A stretch of DNA of 64,000 nucleotides from positions 19,501 to 83,500 of the forward strand of contig NZ_JBFAPC010000002.1 of NCBI RefSeq assembly GCF_040675535.1. The letters are read 5' to 3'. The notes below the pieces were generated by a model. That model did not search any database. It worked only from the letters and a program-made list of their open reading frames with translations, and was not told the DNA's origin. A program made the position numbers and the translations under genes. Origin of the DNA: Patulibacter sp040675535. GTDB taxonomy: Bacteria > Actinomycetota > Thermoleophilia > Solirubrobacterales > Solirubrobacteraceae. Positions within the stretch are counted from its first letter, which is position 1. Each line of letters starts with the position of its first letter. This document shows, piece after piece, positions 1 through 11,149 of the stretch.

Positions 1-1
1 C

Positions 2-970
2 CGGCCCCTCACCTTCGAGCTGCCCAAGCCGATGGTCCCGCTGTTGGATCGACCGGCCATGGCCCATACGGTCGATCTCCTGCACCACCACGGGATCGAC
101 CGGATCGTCGCGAACCTGCACTACTTCCCGGACACGATCCGGGACTACTTCGGCGACGAGCTGACGTACGTGCAGGAGGCGGAGCTGCTCGGCACCGCCG
201 GCGGCGTGCGCAACGCGAAGGACTTCTTCGGTGACGAGCCCTTCCTCGTGCTCTCCGGCGACGCCCTGACCGACCTGGACGTCTCCAAGCTCGTCGAGCG
301 CCACGAGGCCGCCGGCGGGGTCGCGACGCTCTGCGTCAAGCGCGTGACGGAGACCAGCGAGTACGGCGTCGTCCTGACGGACGAGGACGGCCGGATCACC
401 GGCTTCCAGGAGAAGCCCGATCCCGCGGAGGCCCTCTCGGACCTCGCCAACTGCGGGATGTACATCTTCTCCCCGGAGATCTTCGACTACTTCCCGGACA
501 CCCCGTTCGTGGACTGGGCCAACGACGTCTTCCCGGCCCTGCTGGCCGCCGACGTGCCCTTCCACGTCTACGAGATGGACGAGTACTGGAACGACGTCGG
601 CGCGCTCGACGAGCTCCGCAACGGCACGTTCGACGCGCTCAGCGGCGCCCTGCGCCTCGAGGCGCTCCCGGACGCCGGCCCCGACGCGATCATGGTCGGC
701 ACCGGCTCGTCGCTGGACGCCGCGGCGCTGGTGGAGGGCCCGGTCTGGGTCGGCCGGGACGTCGAGATCGGCGCCGGCGTGCGCCTGCAGGGCCCGCTCG
801 TCCTCGGCGACGGCGTCGTCGTGGGGGAGGGCGCCGCGATCAAGCGCTCGATCGTCCTGCCCGGGACGACGATCCAGGCGAACACGATCCTCATCGAGGC
901 GATCACCGGCTCGACCGGCATCGTCGCGTCGCTGCGCCCGCGCACCGACACCCGCCTGAGCGCCTCGTAG
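2..970 (+). CDS. NDP-sugar nucleotidyltransferase (mannose-1-phosphate guanylyltransferase-like), 5' end outside window
   Basis: The frame is open from the first bases (RPLTFELPKPMVPLLDRP), so the start and the GG-rich nucleotide-binding loop lie upstream. An ATG at 32 is inside the conserved RPLT..KPM motif and is not the real start. The visible 322 residues hold the core of a sugar-1-phosphate nucleotidyltransferase, including GTAGG, LSGDALTD and YWNDVG, then a C-terminal left-handed beta-helix of hexapeptide repeats. Family members transfer a nucleotide to a hexose-1-phosphate, making activated sugars for glycans. Whether the substrate is mannose-1-P (GDP) or glucose-1-P (dTDP/UDP) cannot be decided from the sequence. 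Confidence 0.85.
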   Translation, partial: RPLTFELPKPMVPLLDRPAMAHTVDLLHHHGIDRIVANLHYFPDTIRDYFGDELTYVQEAELLGTAGGVRNAKDFFGDEPFLVLSGDALTDLDVSKLVERHEAAGGVATLCVKRVTETSEYGVVLTDEDGRITGFQEKPDPAEALSDLANCGMYIFSPEIFDYFPDTPFVDWANDVFPALLAADVPFHVYEMDEYWNDVGALDELRNGTFDALSGALRLEALPDAGPDAIMVGTGSSLDAAALVEGPVWVGRDVEIGAGVRLQGPLVLGDGVVVGEGAAIKRSIVLPGTTIQANTILIEAITGSTGIVASLRPRTDTRLSAS

Positions 971-1038
971 GAGGACGATCGACCCCGGGTGCCGCCCGCG
1001 TAGGCGTAGGCGCACCCGCGGAGTGCCGCGGAGTGGCG

Positions 1039-1953
1039 TCAGATCCGCATGAAGCCCGTGTCGGCGGCGCGGCGGGCGGCCTCGGCGTCCGCCTCCGCCG
1101 CGGCGTCGTCCGCGGCGGCCTTGGCCTCGGCACGGTCCATCAGCCGCTCCTCGCGCTGCGCCTGGACCTCGGCCTCGCGCAGGCCGCGCATGAAGAGGAC
1201 GCCGAAGGCCACGCCCATGATCAGGACCTGCTCGGTGGCCATCAGCGCGCCGGACATCATCTGGTCCGTGGTCGGCGCCAGGTTCCACCAGGCGGGCTGG
1301 TCGTCGTAGAAGCTGTAGAGCGCCCGCGGGGCGAACGTCAGCGCCATGCCGAGCAGGCCGACCGTCACCTTGGTGACGCCCATGTAGGCCATCGGCCCCA
1401 TGCTCGTCATGCGGTCGCGCGACGGGATCGGGCGGAGCAGGTGCCACCAGTAGAGGAAGCCGACGGTCGTGAACGTCATGTGCTCCAGCAGGTGGATGGA
1501 GTCGTGGCGGCTCGCGGCGTCGTAGAGGACCGGCGCGTGCCAGATCCACATGCCCAGCGTGTAGCCGACGAGGCCGAACCACGGCTTGGCGAGGAACCCG
1601 ATGCGCTGCTCGATCCACTGCACCCGCCGGGTGATCGGGCGCATGATCACGCGATTGAGCCCGAACAGGGTGAACAGCGGGAACACGTCCAGCAGCAGCA
1701 GGTGCTGGATCATGTGGAAGATGAAGAGGTGGTCGCCGAGCCCGTCGATCGGGTTGCCCTGGGCGACCACGATCGTCAGGCCGCCGCAGAAGAAGCAGAC
1801 GAGGCGCCAGACCGGCGCCTGGGCCCGGTCGGAGGAGCGGCGCACCGTGATCCACCGGCGGATGTAGACCGCCCAGAGGATGCACGCGAGGATCAGCGGA
1901 GCGGGCTCGACACCCCAGGTGATTGGCGGCGACACGACTGCGAAGTGTTGCAC
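1039..1953 (-). CDS. CtaG-like membrane protein (caa3-type cytochrome oxidase assembly family)
   Basis: About 304 residues starting at a GTG (1953); a second GTG at 1935 is possible. The protein has roughly seven hydrophobic segments with conserved His positions (IFHMIQHLLLLDV, MWIWHAPVLYD, LEHMTF), as expected of the caa3_CtaG family of cytochrome oxidase assembly proteins. The last 50 residues are a charged Ala/Glu/Arg-rich cytoplasmic tail. It is divergent from the comF-like gene with only 44 bp between the starts. The family is clear; the exact role in copper or haem-oxidase maturation is inferred. Confidence 0.85.
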   Translation of the reverse strand: MQHFAVVSPPITWGVEPAPLILACILWAVYIRRWITVRRSSDRAQAPVWRLVCFFCGGLTIVVAQGNPIDGLGDHLFIFHMIQHLLLLDVFPLFTLFGLNRVIMRPITRRVQWIEQRIGFLAKPWFGLVGYTLGMWIWHAPVLYDAASRHDSIHLLEHMTFTTVGFLYWWHLLRPIPSRDRMTSMGPMAYMGVTKVTVGLLGMALTFAPRALYSFYDDQPAWWNLAPTTDQMMSGALMATEQVLIMGVAFGVLFMRGLREAEVQAQREERLMDRAEAKAAADDAAAEADAEAARRAADTGFMRI

Positions 1954-1997
1954 TCCGGCCCTTCTTCCGACCCACCCCTCCCGGGCAGGATGGCAGC

Positions 1998-2681
1998 GTG
2001 CCACGTGCCCGGGACCTGCTTGCCGTCCTCGTCGTCCCGGAGCGCTGCCTGCACTGCCGCGCGCCGGCCGCGCGCGCCGGCGCCCTGCTCTGCGACGGCT
2101 GCCGCCGGGCCCTGCCCTGGCTCGGCGTCGGCGGCTGCGCGCGCTGCGGTCTGCCGGGCCCGTGCCCTCCCGGTCGCTGCCCGGCCCGCGGCGCCGCCTT
2201 CCGTGCCGCCTGGGCGCCGCTGGCGTACGAGGGCCCGGCCCGGTCGCTGGCGTTGGCGGGCAAGGAGCGCGCCGCCCGTCGCGTGGCGTCGTGGTTCGCG
2301 GCGGCGATGACCGCCCGCGCGCCCGCCCGCGTGACCGGGTCCGTCCAGGCCGTGGTCCCGGTGCCCGCCGACCCGGTGCGCGGGCGACGGCGCGGGGAGG
2401 ACCACGCGAGGCTGCTCGCGGTGGCGGTCGCCGCGGCGCTCGACGTCCCGTGCCTGCCGGTGCTGGCGCGCCCGCGCGCCGCCGTCGCCCAGCACCACCA
2501 GAGCCGCGCGGGCCGGCGCCGCGTGCCGCGCCCCGTGCTGGTCGCACCGCCGCCGGACCGCGTGCTGCTCGTCGACGACGTGCACACGACCGGGGCGACG
2601 CTCCGCGCCGCGGCGGCGGTCCTGCACGACGGTGGCGCGCGGAGGGTCACCGCGCTGACGGCCCTGCGGACGCTGCGATGA
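1998..2681 (+). CDS. ComF family phosphoribosyltransferase
   Basis: 227 residues. The N-terminus has paired cysteines typical of the ComF zinc-binding region (CLHC, CDGC, CARCGLPGPCPPGRC). The C-terminus has the PRPP-binding loop VLLVDDVHTTGAT. ComF proteins link to DNA uptake in naturally competent bacteria, but many genomes carry a lone homologue of unknown role, and no other competence gene is visible here. The GTG at 1998 is preceded by AGGA at 1987-1990. A -10-like CAGGAT (1986-1991) lies 6 nt before it, so the transcript may be leaderless. Confidence 0.85.
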   Translation: MPRARDLLAVLVVPERCLHCRAPAARAGALLCDGCRRALPWLGVGGCARCGLPGPCPPGRCPARGAAFRAAWAPLAYEGPARSLALAGKERAARRVASWFAAAMTARAPARVTGSVQAVVPVPADPVRGRRRGEDHARLLAVAVAAALDVPCLPVLARPRAAVAQHHQSRAGRRRVPRPVLVAPPPDRVLLVDDVHTTGATLRAAAAVLHDGGARRVTALTALRTLR

Positions 2682-2799
2682 CCCGGCATGGAGCGCCCGG
2701 GACGCGCCGGGCGTGCCGCGCGGCACCCGCCCGTCCCGGGGCCCTCGGCGCCCGCCACGTGGAGCCGTGCGCACCGAGCGACTACCGTTGCGCCCAGCG

Positions 2800-3141
2800 A
2801 TGAAGCAGCAGCTGCGCCCCCTCTTCGACCGCGTCGTCATCAAGGAGCTCGATCCGGACCGGGTCCGGCGCTCCGGGCTCGTGATCCCGCCCGGGTCCCA
2901 CGAGCCCCCGCCGCAGCACGGCATCGTGCTCCGCGTCGGTCCCGGACTGGACTGGTGGCAGCAGGCGGGCGTCCGGATGCCCGTGCAGCCCGGGGACCAC
3001 GTGGTCTTCCCCGCGGCGGCCGGCACCTGGATCGACGTGGAGGAGGAGCGCCTCCTCGTCTGCCGGGTCGGCGAGCTCCTCGGCGCGCTCGACGCGATCG
3101 ACGGCGACGCCCCCGTCGACCGCGAACGCGACGACGACTGA
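2800..3141 (+). CDS. groES: GroES family co-chaperonin (Cpn10)
   Basis: 113 residues, slightly longer than typical GroES (about 97) because of an acidic tail ending DRERDDD. It opens with LRPLFDRVVIKEL, followed by a mobile-loop-like segment (RRSGLVIPPG) and the beta-barrel strands GIVLRVGPG and PGDHVVFP. GroES caps the GroEL chamber during folding. No groEL is adjacent, and the loop is divergent (LVIP rather than IVLT), so it may be a secondary copy. TACCGT at 2783-2788 is 11 nt before the ATG. Confidence 0.85.
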   Translation: MKQQLRPLFDRVVIKELDPDRVRRSGLVIPPGSHEPPPQHGIVLRVGPGLDWWQQAGVRMPVQPGDHVVFPAAAGTWIDVEEERLLVCRVGELLGALDAIDGDAPVDRERDDD

Positions 3142-3276
3142 CGCCGACCGGCGGGGGCCGACTTACCGCGGTCCGCGGTCCGCTTCCGGGCCGGTCGGGA
3201 CGCCGTACGCCAGTGGCGCGCTGGCGCTAGCAGGGTCCGCCGAGGAAGGCCAGCGCCACCCGTCCATAGCACGGGC

Positions 3277-3296
3277 GCTGCCGACGCGTCGGCAGC
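3277..3296. promoter_or_regulatory. perfect 20-bp palindrome upstream of hpf
   Basis: GCTGCCGACGCGTCGGCAGC is a perfect inverted repeat 70 bp before the hibernation-factor start. A shorter inverted repeat (CGCCAG..CTGGCG) lies about 60 bp further upstream. It sits where an operator or a transcript hairpin would be; no candidate binding protein can be named. The remainder of the 225-bp gap after groES holds TACCTT and TACCGT boxes close to the gene. Confidence 0.45.
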
Positions 3297-3366
3297 CCTT
3301 GCGCCGCACGGGTGGGGGCTGTTACCTTCGCGTTACCGCTGGATTCCAACCCCAAAAAGGAGCGCC

Positions 3367-3732
3367 ATGCGGATCGAAGTGAAGGGTCGCAACTACCCGG
3401 TCACTGAGGAGATGCGTGACTGCGTCACGCGTCGCTTCCGGAAGGTCGATGCCCAGGTCTCGGAGTTCGCCGAGCTGGAGATCGAGCTGTCGGAGGCCCG
3501 GAACCCGGCCATCGCCGAGCCCTTCCAGGCCTCGGCGACGCTGCGACTCAAGGGGGTGACGCTCCGATCCCACGACTCCAGTCGCGACATGAAGCACGCG
3601 ATCCACCTGATCGAGGAGGAGCTGACGCGGCAGGTGAAGCGCCACAAGGTCCAGCGCCGCCACCGTCGCGACGCCCGCCGTACCGTCCAGGCGCGCCGCT
3701 CCAGCGCCGAGGGCGCTGCCCCGCCCGCCTGA
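3367..3732 (+). CDS. hpf: ribosome hibernation promoting factor (HPF/RaiA family), short form
   Basis: 121 residues beginning MRIEVKGRNYPVTEEMRDCV. The beta-alpha-beta-beta-beta-alpha fold of HPF/RaiA occupies about residues 1-100, ending in a basic helix (RQVKRHKVQRRHRR). These proteins bind the small subunit and silence ribosomes in stationary phase. Actinobacterial homologues are usually long, with a C-terminal dimerisation domain; this one stops after a short Ala/Arg tail, so it would be the short form. The start is fixed by AAAGGAG just upstream. A strong terminator follows. Confidence 0.85.
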   Translation: MRIEVKGRNYPVTEEMRDCVTRRFRKVDAQVSEFAELEIELSEARNPAIAEPFQASATLRLKGVTLRSHDSSRDMKHAIHLIEEELTRQVKRHKVQRRHRRDARRTVQARRSSAEGAAPPA

Positions 3733-3753
3733 TCCCCGACGTCTCGTCCCCGA

Positions 3754-3793
3754 CGCCCTCGGCGCCGCCCCACGGGTGGTGCCGAGGGCGTTT
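3754..3793 (+). terminator. terminator downstream of hpf
   Basis: CGCCCTCGGC (3754-3763) pairs perfectly with GCCGAGGGCG (3781-3790). TTTGGTCGTTCCGG follows. The GGTCGTTCCGG tail is shared with the terminators after ftsX and the desaturase gene. Confidence 0.8.
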
Positions 3794-3906
3794 GGTCGTT
3801 CCGGGGCCGACACGATCGACCCCGTCAGCGTCCTCGTGGTCGGACGATCGCCGGTCCCCGCGGGGGAGGCGGGTGGGCAACGGAAGGCCGCTGGTACGCT
3901 GGCCTC

Positions 3907-6765
<2,859 letters not shown>

Positions 6766-6841
6766 ACGTCTGAGACGCCGGCCGGGAGTTTCACCCGACC
6801 GGCGCTCGACGCGGCCGGGTCCGGCCCTATCCTGGGTCGGG

Positions 6842-7480
6842 ATGCCGTCCCTCCGCACGCCGAGCCCACCGCTGCGCTCCGGCGGCGTCATGCTCCGCGC
6901 GCTGCGCGGCGGTGACGTCCCGGCCATCACCGAGGCGTGCCAGGACGAGGCGATCCAGCGCTGGACCCGCGTCCCCGCGCCGTACCGCGAGTCCGACGCG
7001 CGCGGCTGGATCGCCGCGATGCGCTCCCGCGAGAAGGCGGGCGAGGCCCTCGAGCTCGCGATCGCCGACGCCCACTCCGGGCTGCTGATCGGCGCGATCG
7101 GCATCGTCACGCTGAACTGGCGCCACCGCGCCGGCGAGATCGGCTGCTGGGTCACGCCCGGGATTCGTGGTGCGGGCGTCGGCACCACCGCGCTGCGGCT
7201 GCTGTCGCGCTGGTCGCTCGGCCCGCTCGGCCTCGAGCGGGTGGAGGTGCGGATCTGGGAGGGCAACGACGCCTCGCGGATGGCGGCCGAGCGCGCCGGC
7301 TTCGCCCACGAGGGGACGCTGCGCGGGCTCGTCATCGACCGCCTCGGCGGCGAGGTCCGCCGCGACGTCGACATCTACGGGCTCCTGCGCACCGACGTGG
7401 CGGCCGAGAACGCCCCGGAGCGCCGCGCGGAGCTCGGCGGCGGCCGCGTCCCGATCGCCGTCACCCGCGACCGGCGCTGA
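6842..7480 (+). CDS. GNAT family N-acetyltransferase (RimJ/RimL-like)
   Basis: 212 residues with the GNAT fold: an N-terminal strand/helix block (LRALRGGDVPAITEACQDEA), a central sheet (LLIGAIGIVTLNW..AGEIGCWV), an acetyl-CoA loop (GIRGAGVGTTALRLL) and a C-terminal strand block (VEVRIWEGNDASRMAAERAGF). This layout is typical of ribosomal-protein or small-molecule acetyltransferases of the RimJ/L group. The substrate is unknown. TATCCT at 6828-6833 lies 8 nt before the ATG, indicating its own leaderless promoter between secA and prfB. Confidence 0.85.
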   Translation: MPSLRTPSPPLRSGGVMLRALRGGDVPAITEACQDEAIQRWTRVPAPYRESDARGWIAAMRSREKAGEALELAIADAHSGLLIGAIGIVTLNWRHRAGEIGCWVTPGIRGAGVGTTALRLLSRWSLGPLGLERVEVRIWEGNDASRMAAERAGFAHEGTLRGLVIDRLGGEVRRDVDIYGLLRTDVAAENAPERRAELGGGRVPIAVTRDRR

Positions 7481-7531
7481 CCGCGGGCCCGAAGCCCGAG
7501 CTCCCGCTCGGGGCCGGTACAGTCGGGGGTG

Positions 7532-8665
7532 ATGGCCGTCCCCGAAACCGCTCCCGAACGTCTCAGCGTCGCCCGCCGGCGGTTCGTCGACCTGGAGCCG
7601 CACCTCCGGCCCTCGGAGCTGCGCGCCCGGGTCGCCGAGCTCGAGGAGGAGATGGCCGAGTCGGGGTTCTGGGACGACCAGGACCACGCCACGAAGGTCA
7701 ACTCGGAGTACTCCCGCGCGTCCGCGAAGCTCGCCGTCAACGACGGCCTGGCGCAGGACCTCGAGGACCTCGGCGAGATGCTCGAGATGGCCGCCGAGGA
7801 CGACGAGATGGAGGCCGAGCTCGTCGGCCAGCTCGACTCCGTCGAGAAGCGCCTGGACGGGCTGGAGGAGGAGCGCCTCTTCACGGGCGACTACGACGCC
7901 GGCGACGCGCTCGTGACGATCAACGCCGGCGCCGGCGGCACCGACGCCCAGGACTGGGCCGAGATGGTCCTGCGCATGGAGATGAAGTGGGCCGAGTCGC
8001 GCGGCTTCAAGGTCGACGTGCTCGAGGTCTCCGAGGGCGAGCAGGCGGGCATCAAGTCCGCGACGTTCCGGGCCGCCGGCGCCCACGCCTACGGCCTCTT
8101 CGGCGCCGAGCGCGGCGTCCACCGCCTCGTCCGCATCTCGCCGTACGACTCGCAGGGCCGCCGGCAGACCGCGTTCGCCGGGCTCGAGGTCGCGCCGGTC
8201 GTCGACGAGGTCGGCGACATCGAGATCCGCGACGAGGACCTCCGCGTCGACACGTACCGCGCGTCCGGCGCCGGCGGCCAGCACGTCAACAAGACCGACT
8301 CGGCCGTGCGCCTGACGCACCTGCCGACCGGCATCGTCGTCGCCTGTCAGCAGGAGCGCTCGCAGACCGCCAACAAGGTCATGGCGATGAAGATGCTCTA
8401 CGGCAAGATCGTCGAGCAGGCCGAGCGCGAGCGGGCCGAGGAGATCGCCAAGGAGAAGGGCGAGTCGCAGGACGTCGGCTGGGGCTCCCAGATCCGCTCC
8501 TACGTCCTCAACCCGTACACGATGGTCAAGGACCTCCGGACCGGCGTGGAGACGGGCAACGTCCAGCTCGTGCTCGACGGGGCGCTCGACGAGTTCGTCC
8601 GCGCGTGGCTCCTGCAGCAGGCGGGCCAGGCCGAGTCGGCCCCGCAGGCCGCCGCCGACGCGTAG
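7532..8665 (+). CDS. prfB: peptide chain release factor 2
   Basis: 377 residues. RF2 reads UGA and UAA stop codons and triggers peptide release through GGQ, here residues 248-250 (SGAGGQHVN). The frame is uninterrupted: there is no CTTTGA-type programmed frameshift after codon 25, as is usual in actinobacteria. The stop-codon-reading tripeptide, normally SPF, is SPY at 203-205, within RISPYDSQGRRQTAF. TACAGT (7518-7523) ends 8 nt before the ATG; a GTG at 7529 is an alternative start. In many actinobacteria prfB lies directly before ftsEX; here about 8 kb separate them. Confidence 0.95.
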   Translation: MAVPETAPERLSVARRRFVDLEPHLRPSELRARVAELEEEMAESGFWDDQDHATKVNSEYSRASAKLAVNDGLAQDLEDLGEMLEMAAEDDEMEAELVGQLDSVEKRLDGLEEERLFTGDYDAGDALVTINAGAGGTDAQDWAEMVLRMEMKWAESRGFKVDVLEVSEGEQAGIKSATFRAAGAHAYGLFGAERGVHRLVRISPYDSQGRRQTAFAGLEVAPVVDEVGDIEIRDEDLRVDTYRASGAGGQHVNKTDSAVRLTHLPTGIVVACQQERSQTANKVMAMKMLYGKIVEQAERERAEEIAKEKGESQDVGWGSQIRSYVLNPYTMVKDLRTGVETGNVQLVLDGALDEFVRAWLLQQAGQAESAPQAAADA

Positions 8666-8675
8666 GACGGCGGAC

Positions 8676-8760
8676 GGGCCCCGTCCCGAGCGTCGCGGGT
8701 ACGGGCGCGACGGGGTGCGGCGAGGCTCGGGCCACCGTGGGGGACCGGGCCCCGTCCCGA
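8676..8760 (+). repeat. copy of the 66-bp intergenic palindromic repeat (diverged, with partial second unit)
   Basis: Starts GGGCCCCGTCCCGAGCGTCG and continues to GCGAGGCTCGGGCCACCG, with a second partial unit at 8747-8760 (GGGCCCCGTCCCGA). It matches the family best seen at 10092-10230. The arms CCCGAGC and GCTCGGG can pair. It fills much of the gap between prfB and the acyl-CoA dehydrogenase gene. Confidence 0.6.
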
Positions 8761-8856
8761 CTGATGCGATTCCCGCCCGCCCGGGGCGCGTCGGCGTTCG
8801 GCAGGACTCAGGCCGTCGGTGAGGGGGTTCCGGCTGGCCAGCCAGCCAGTTGGGAG

Positions 8857-8875
8857 AGTAGGATGTGGCACCTCC
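8857..8875 (+). promoter_or_regulatory. shared motif upstream of acyl-CoA dehydrogenase gene
   Basis: AGTAGGATGTGGCACCTCC lies about 53 nt before the acyl-CoA dehydrogenase start. The same motif, 17 of 19 identical, precedes the thiolase gene at 52530-52512. TAGGAT inside it may serve as a -10 box; GTAGGA..TCCTAC forms an inverted repeat across it. Confidence 0.5.
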
Positions 8876-8927
8876 TACGCCGGGCATGTCCGCTCGGCGT
8901 GGCGACCACGACCCCGGGAGCCCCTCG

Positions 8928-10082
8928 ATGGCCATCGACTTCACCTTCACCGACGAGCAGCAGGCCTACCGCGACGCGCTGCGCGAGACGTTCAAGCGCG
9001 AGGCCGGCACGTCGGAGCAGCGGGAGACGCTGACCGCGGGGCACACCACCCACCACAGCTTCGAGCTGTCGAAGACGCTCGGCGCGGCCGGGCTGCTGGC
9101 CCCGAGCATCGGCGACGAGTTCGGCGGCGGCGGGGCGGGGATCGTCGAGGAGATGATCCTGCTGGAGGAGCTGATGCGCCGCCAGGCGCCGATCGGGGCG
9201 TACCCCGTGTCGCTGATCGTCGCCGGCGCGACGCAGAAGTTCGGCACGCAGGAGCAGCAGGAGCTCGTCCTGGGCAACATCGCCGCGGGGGGCGTCGAGG
9301 CGATCGCCATGTCCGAGCCCGAGGCCGGCTCCGACGTCGCCGCGCTCAGCACCTCGGCCGAGAAGGTCGACGGCGGCTGGAAGCTCAACGGCGTGAAGGT
9401 CTGGATCTCCAACGCGCACATCGCCGACCGGATCCTCATCGTCTGCCGCGACACGTCCTCGGACGGTGCCAAGCACGAGGGCCTCTGCATGATCTGGATC
9501 GACCCGAAGGCCGACGGCGTGCGCGTCGACGGCATCGAGACGATCAACGGGCACCGCGAGGTCAACTACGTCTACATGGACGACGTCTTCGCTCCCGACG
9601 ACGCGCTGCTCGGCCAGGCCGGCAACGGCTGGATCCAGCTGATGTCGGGCCTGAACGTCGAGCGCCTGATCATCGGCGCCCTCGGCCTGGGTCAGGCGCA
9701 GCTCGCGCTCGACGAGGGCCTGTCGTACGCGAAGGAGCGCAAGCAGTTCGGCAAGCCGATCGGCACGTTCCAGGTCCAGCAGCACCGCCTCGTCGACATC
9801 GCGACCGAGGTCGAGCTCGCGCGCCTCCTGATCTACAAGGTCGCCGCCGACGTCGACCGCGACCCGACGGCGCTGTTCCCGAAGGAGGCCTCGATGGCGA
9901 AGGTCTGGGCCACCGAGACCGCCGAGCGCGCCGTCAACGCCGTCTTCAAGCTCCACGGCGGCTACGGCTACGCGACGGAGTACCCGATCGCCCGCCAGGT
10001 CGCGCACTCGATGGTCGCCACGACGTTCGGCGGCACCAACGACATCCAGCGCAACATCATCGCCAAGGTGATGGGGCTCTAG
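8928..10082 (+). CDS. acyl-CoA dehydrogenase family protein
   Basis: 384 residues, normal for the family. These FAD enzymes introduce the first double bond in beta-oxidation. Visible elements are the N-terminal helical domain (FTDEQQAYRDALRETFKREAG), the middle-domain FAD signature (AIAMSEPEAGSDVAAL and VWISNAHIADRILIV), the C-terminal SYAKERKQFGKPIGTFQ motif, and GGYGYATEYPIARQ near the end. A Glu in the usual catalytic position cannot be assigned with certainty by eye. The start is set by GGGAG at 8916-8920. An upstream motif is shared with the thiolase gene, suggesting joint control. Substrate chain length is unknown. Confidence 0.92.
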   Translation: MAIDFTFTDEQQAYRDALRETFKREAGTSEQRETLTAGHTTHHSFELSKTLGAAGLLAPSIGDEFGGGGAGIVEEMILLEELMRRQAPIGAYPVSLIVAGATQKFGTQEQQELVLGNIAAGGVEAIAMSEPEAGSDVAALSTSAEKVDGGWKLNGVKVWISNAHIADRILIVCRDTSSDGAKHEGLCMIWIDPKADGVRVDGIETINGHREVNYVYMDDVFAPDDALLGQAGNGWIQLMSGLNVERLIIGALGLGQAQLALDEGLSYAKERKQFGKPIGTFQVQQHRLVDIATEVELARLLIYKVAADVDRDPTALFPKEASMAKVWATETAERAVNAVFKLHGGYGYATEYPIARQVAHSMVATTFGGTNDIQRNIIAKVMGL

Positions 10083-10091
10083 GGAGAACGT

Positions 10092-10157
10092 GCGGGCCCC
10101 GCCCCGAGCGCCTCGGGTCGGGGCGCGTCGGACTGCGGCGGGGCTCGGGGCACCCGC
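10092..10157 (+). repeat. 66-bp intergenic palindromic repeat, unit 1 of a tandem pair
   Basis: Starts GCGGGCCCCGCCCCGAGC and ends GGGGCTCGGGGCACCCGC. GCCCCGAGC near the 5' end pairs with GCTCGGGGC near the 3' end, so the unit folds as one long hairpin. It is nearly identical to the unit at 10165-10230; the start-to-start period is 73 bp. Confidence 0.8.
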
Positions 10158-10164
10158 GTGGCGT

Positions 10165-10230
10165 GCGGGCCCCGCCCCGAGCGTCTCGGGTCGGGGCGCG
10201 TCGGACTGCGGCGGGGCTCGGGGCACCCGC
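10165..10230 (+). repeat. 66-bp intergenic palindromic repeat, unit 2 of a tandem pair
   Basis: Differs from the unit at 10092-10157 by about one base (GCGTCTCGGG for GCGCCTCGGG). The pair occupies most of the 200-bp gap between the acyl-CoA dehydrogenase gene and nadC. Confidence 0.8.
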
Positions 10231-10282
10231 AGGACCGGTCGCAGACTGGTCCCGGTCGCCCGCTGCCTATCCTCCGAGGACG

Positions 10283-11149
10283 ATGGTGACCCTCGACACG
10301 ACGGCCGCGCTGGACGATCTGATCGCCCGGGCGCTGGCCGAGGATCTCGGCGACGCCGGCGACGTCACCGCGCAGGCGACGGTCCCCGAGGACCTGCGCG
10401 GCCGCGCGACGGTGCGTCAGAAGGCGCCCGGCGTGGTCGCCGGCCTCGACGCCTTCGAGCGCGTGCTGCGGGCGGTCGACCCGGAGCTCACGTTCGAGCC
10501 CCTGACGGACGAGGGTGTCTGGCGCGAGGACGGCCCCGTGCTGGCCACGGAGGGCTCGGCCCGCTCGATCCTCGCGGCCGAGCGGACGGCGCTGAACATC
10601 GTCGGCCGGCTGTCCGGCGTGGCGACGATGACCCGGCGCTACGCCGACGCCGTCGCGGGCACGAGGGCCGTCGTCCTGGACACGCGCAAGACGACCCCGG
10701 GGATGCGACTGCTCGAGAAGCGCGCCGTGCTCACCGGGGGCGGCGCGAACCACCGGATCGGGCTCTTCGACGAGATCCTGATCAAGGAGAACCACGCCGC
10801 GATGGCCGGGGGCGTGGGGGAGGCCGTCCGCGCCGCGACCGCGCACCGCCCGGACCTGCCGCTCGTCGTCGAGTGCCAGGACCTCGCCGAGGTGCAGGTC
10901 GCGCTGCGCACCGCGGACGACCTCGGCCTCGAGCGCTTCCGCATCCTGCTCGACAACATGAGCCACGAGGACCTCCGCGAGGCCGTGGCGCTGTCGGGCG
11001 GCCGGGTCCCGCTGGAGGCCTCGGGCAACGTGTCCCTGGCCACGATCGGGGCCATCGCGGCGACCGGCGTAGACTTCATCTCGGCCGGTGCCCTCACCCA
11101 TTCCGCACCCGTTCTGGACCTGTCCTTGATCCTGGAGCCCCGCACGTGA
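10283..11149 (+). CDS. nadC: nicotinate-nucleotide pyrophosphorylase (carboxylating), NadC
   Basis: 288 residues, normal length. It converts quinolinate plus PRPP to nicotinate mononucleotide in de novo NAD synthesis. Family signatures are AEDLGDAGDVTAQATVP at the N-terminus, LNIVGRLSGVATMTRRY, VLDTRKTTPGMRLLEKRAV with the substrate-binding Lys/Arg cluster, GGGANHRIGL, LIKENH and LEASGNVSL. TATCCT at 10268-10273 is 9 nt upstream of the ATG. The stop codon overlaps the nadA start (GTGA), so the two are translationally coupled. Confidence 0.97.
   Translation: MVTLDTTAALDDLIARALAEDLGDAGDVTAQATVPEDLRGRATVRQKAPGVVAGLDAFERVLRAVDPELTFEPLTDEGVWREDGPVLATEGSARSILAAERTALNIVGRLSGVATMTRRYADAVAGTRAVVLDTRKTTPGMRLLEKRAVLTGGGANHRIGLFDEILIKENHAAMAGGVGEAVRAATAHRPDLPLVVECQDLAEVQVALRTADDLGLERFRILLDNMSHEDLREAVALSGGRVPLEASGNVSLATIGAIAATGVDFISAGALTHSAPVLDLSLILEPRT

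Noticed and set aside
7529..7620. Programmed frameshift in prfB
   Set aside because: The frame is continuous from the start with no in-frame TGA after codon 25.
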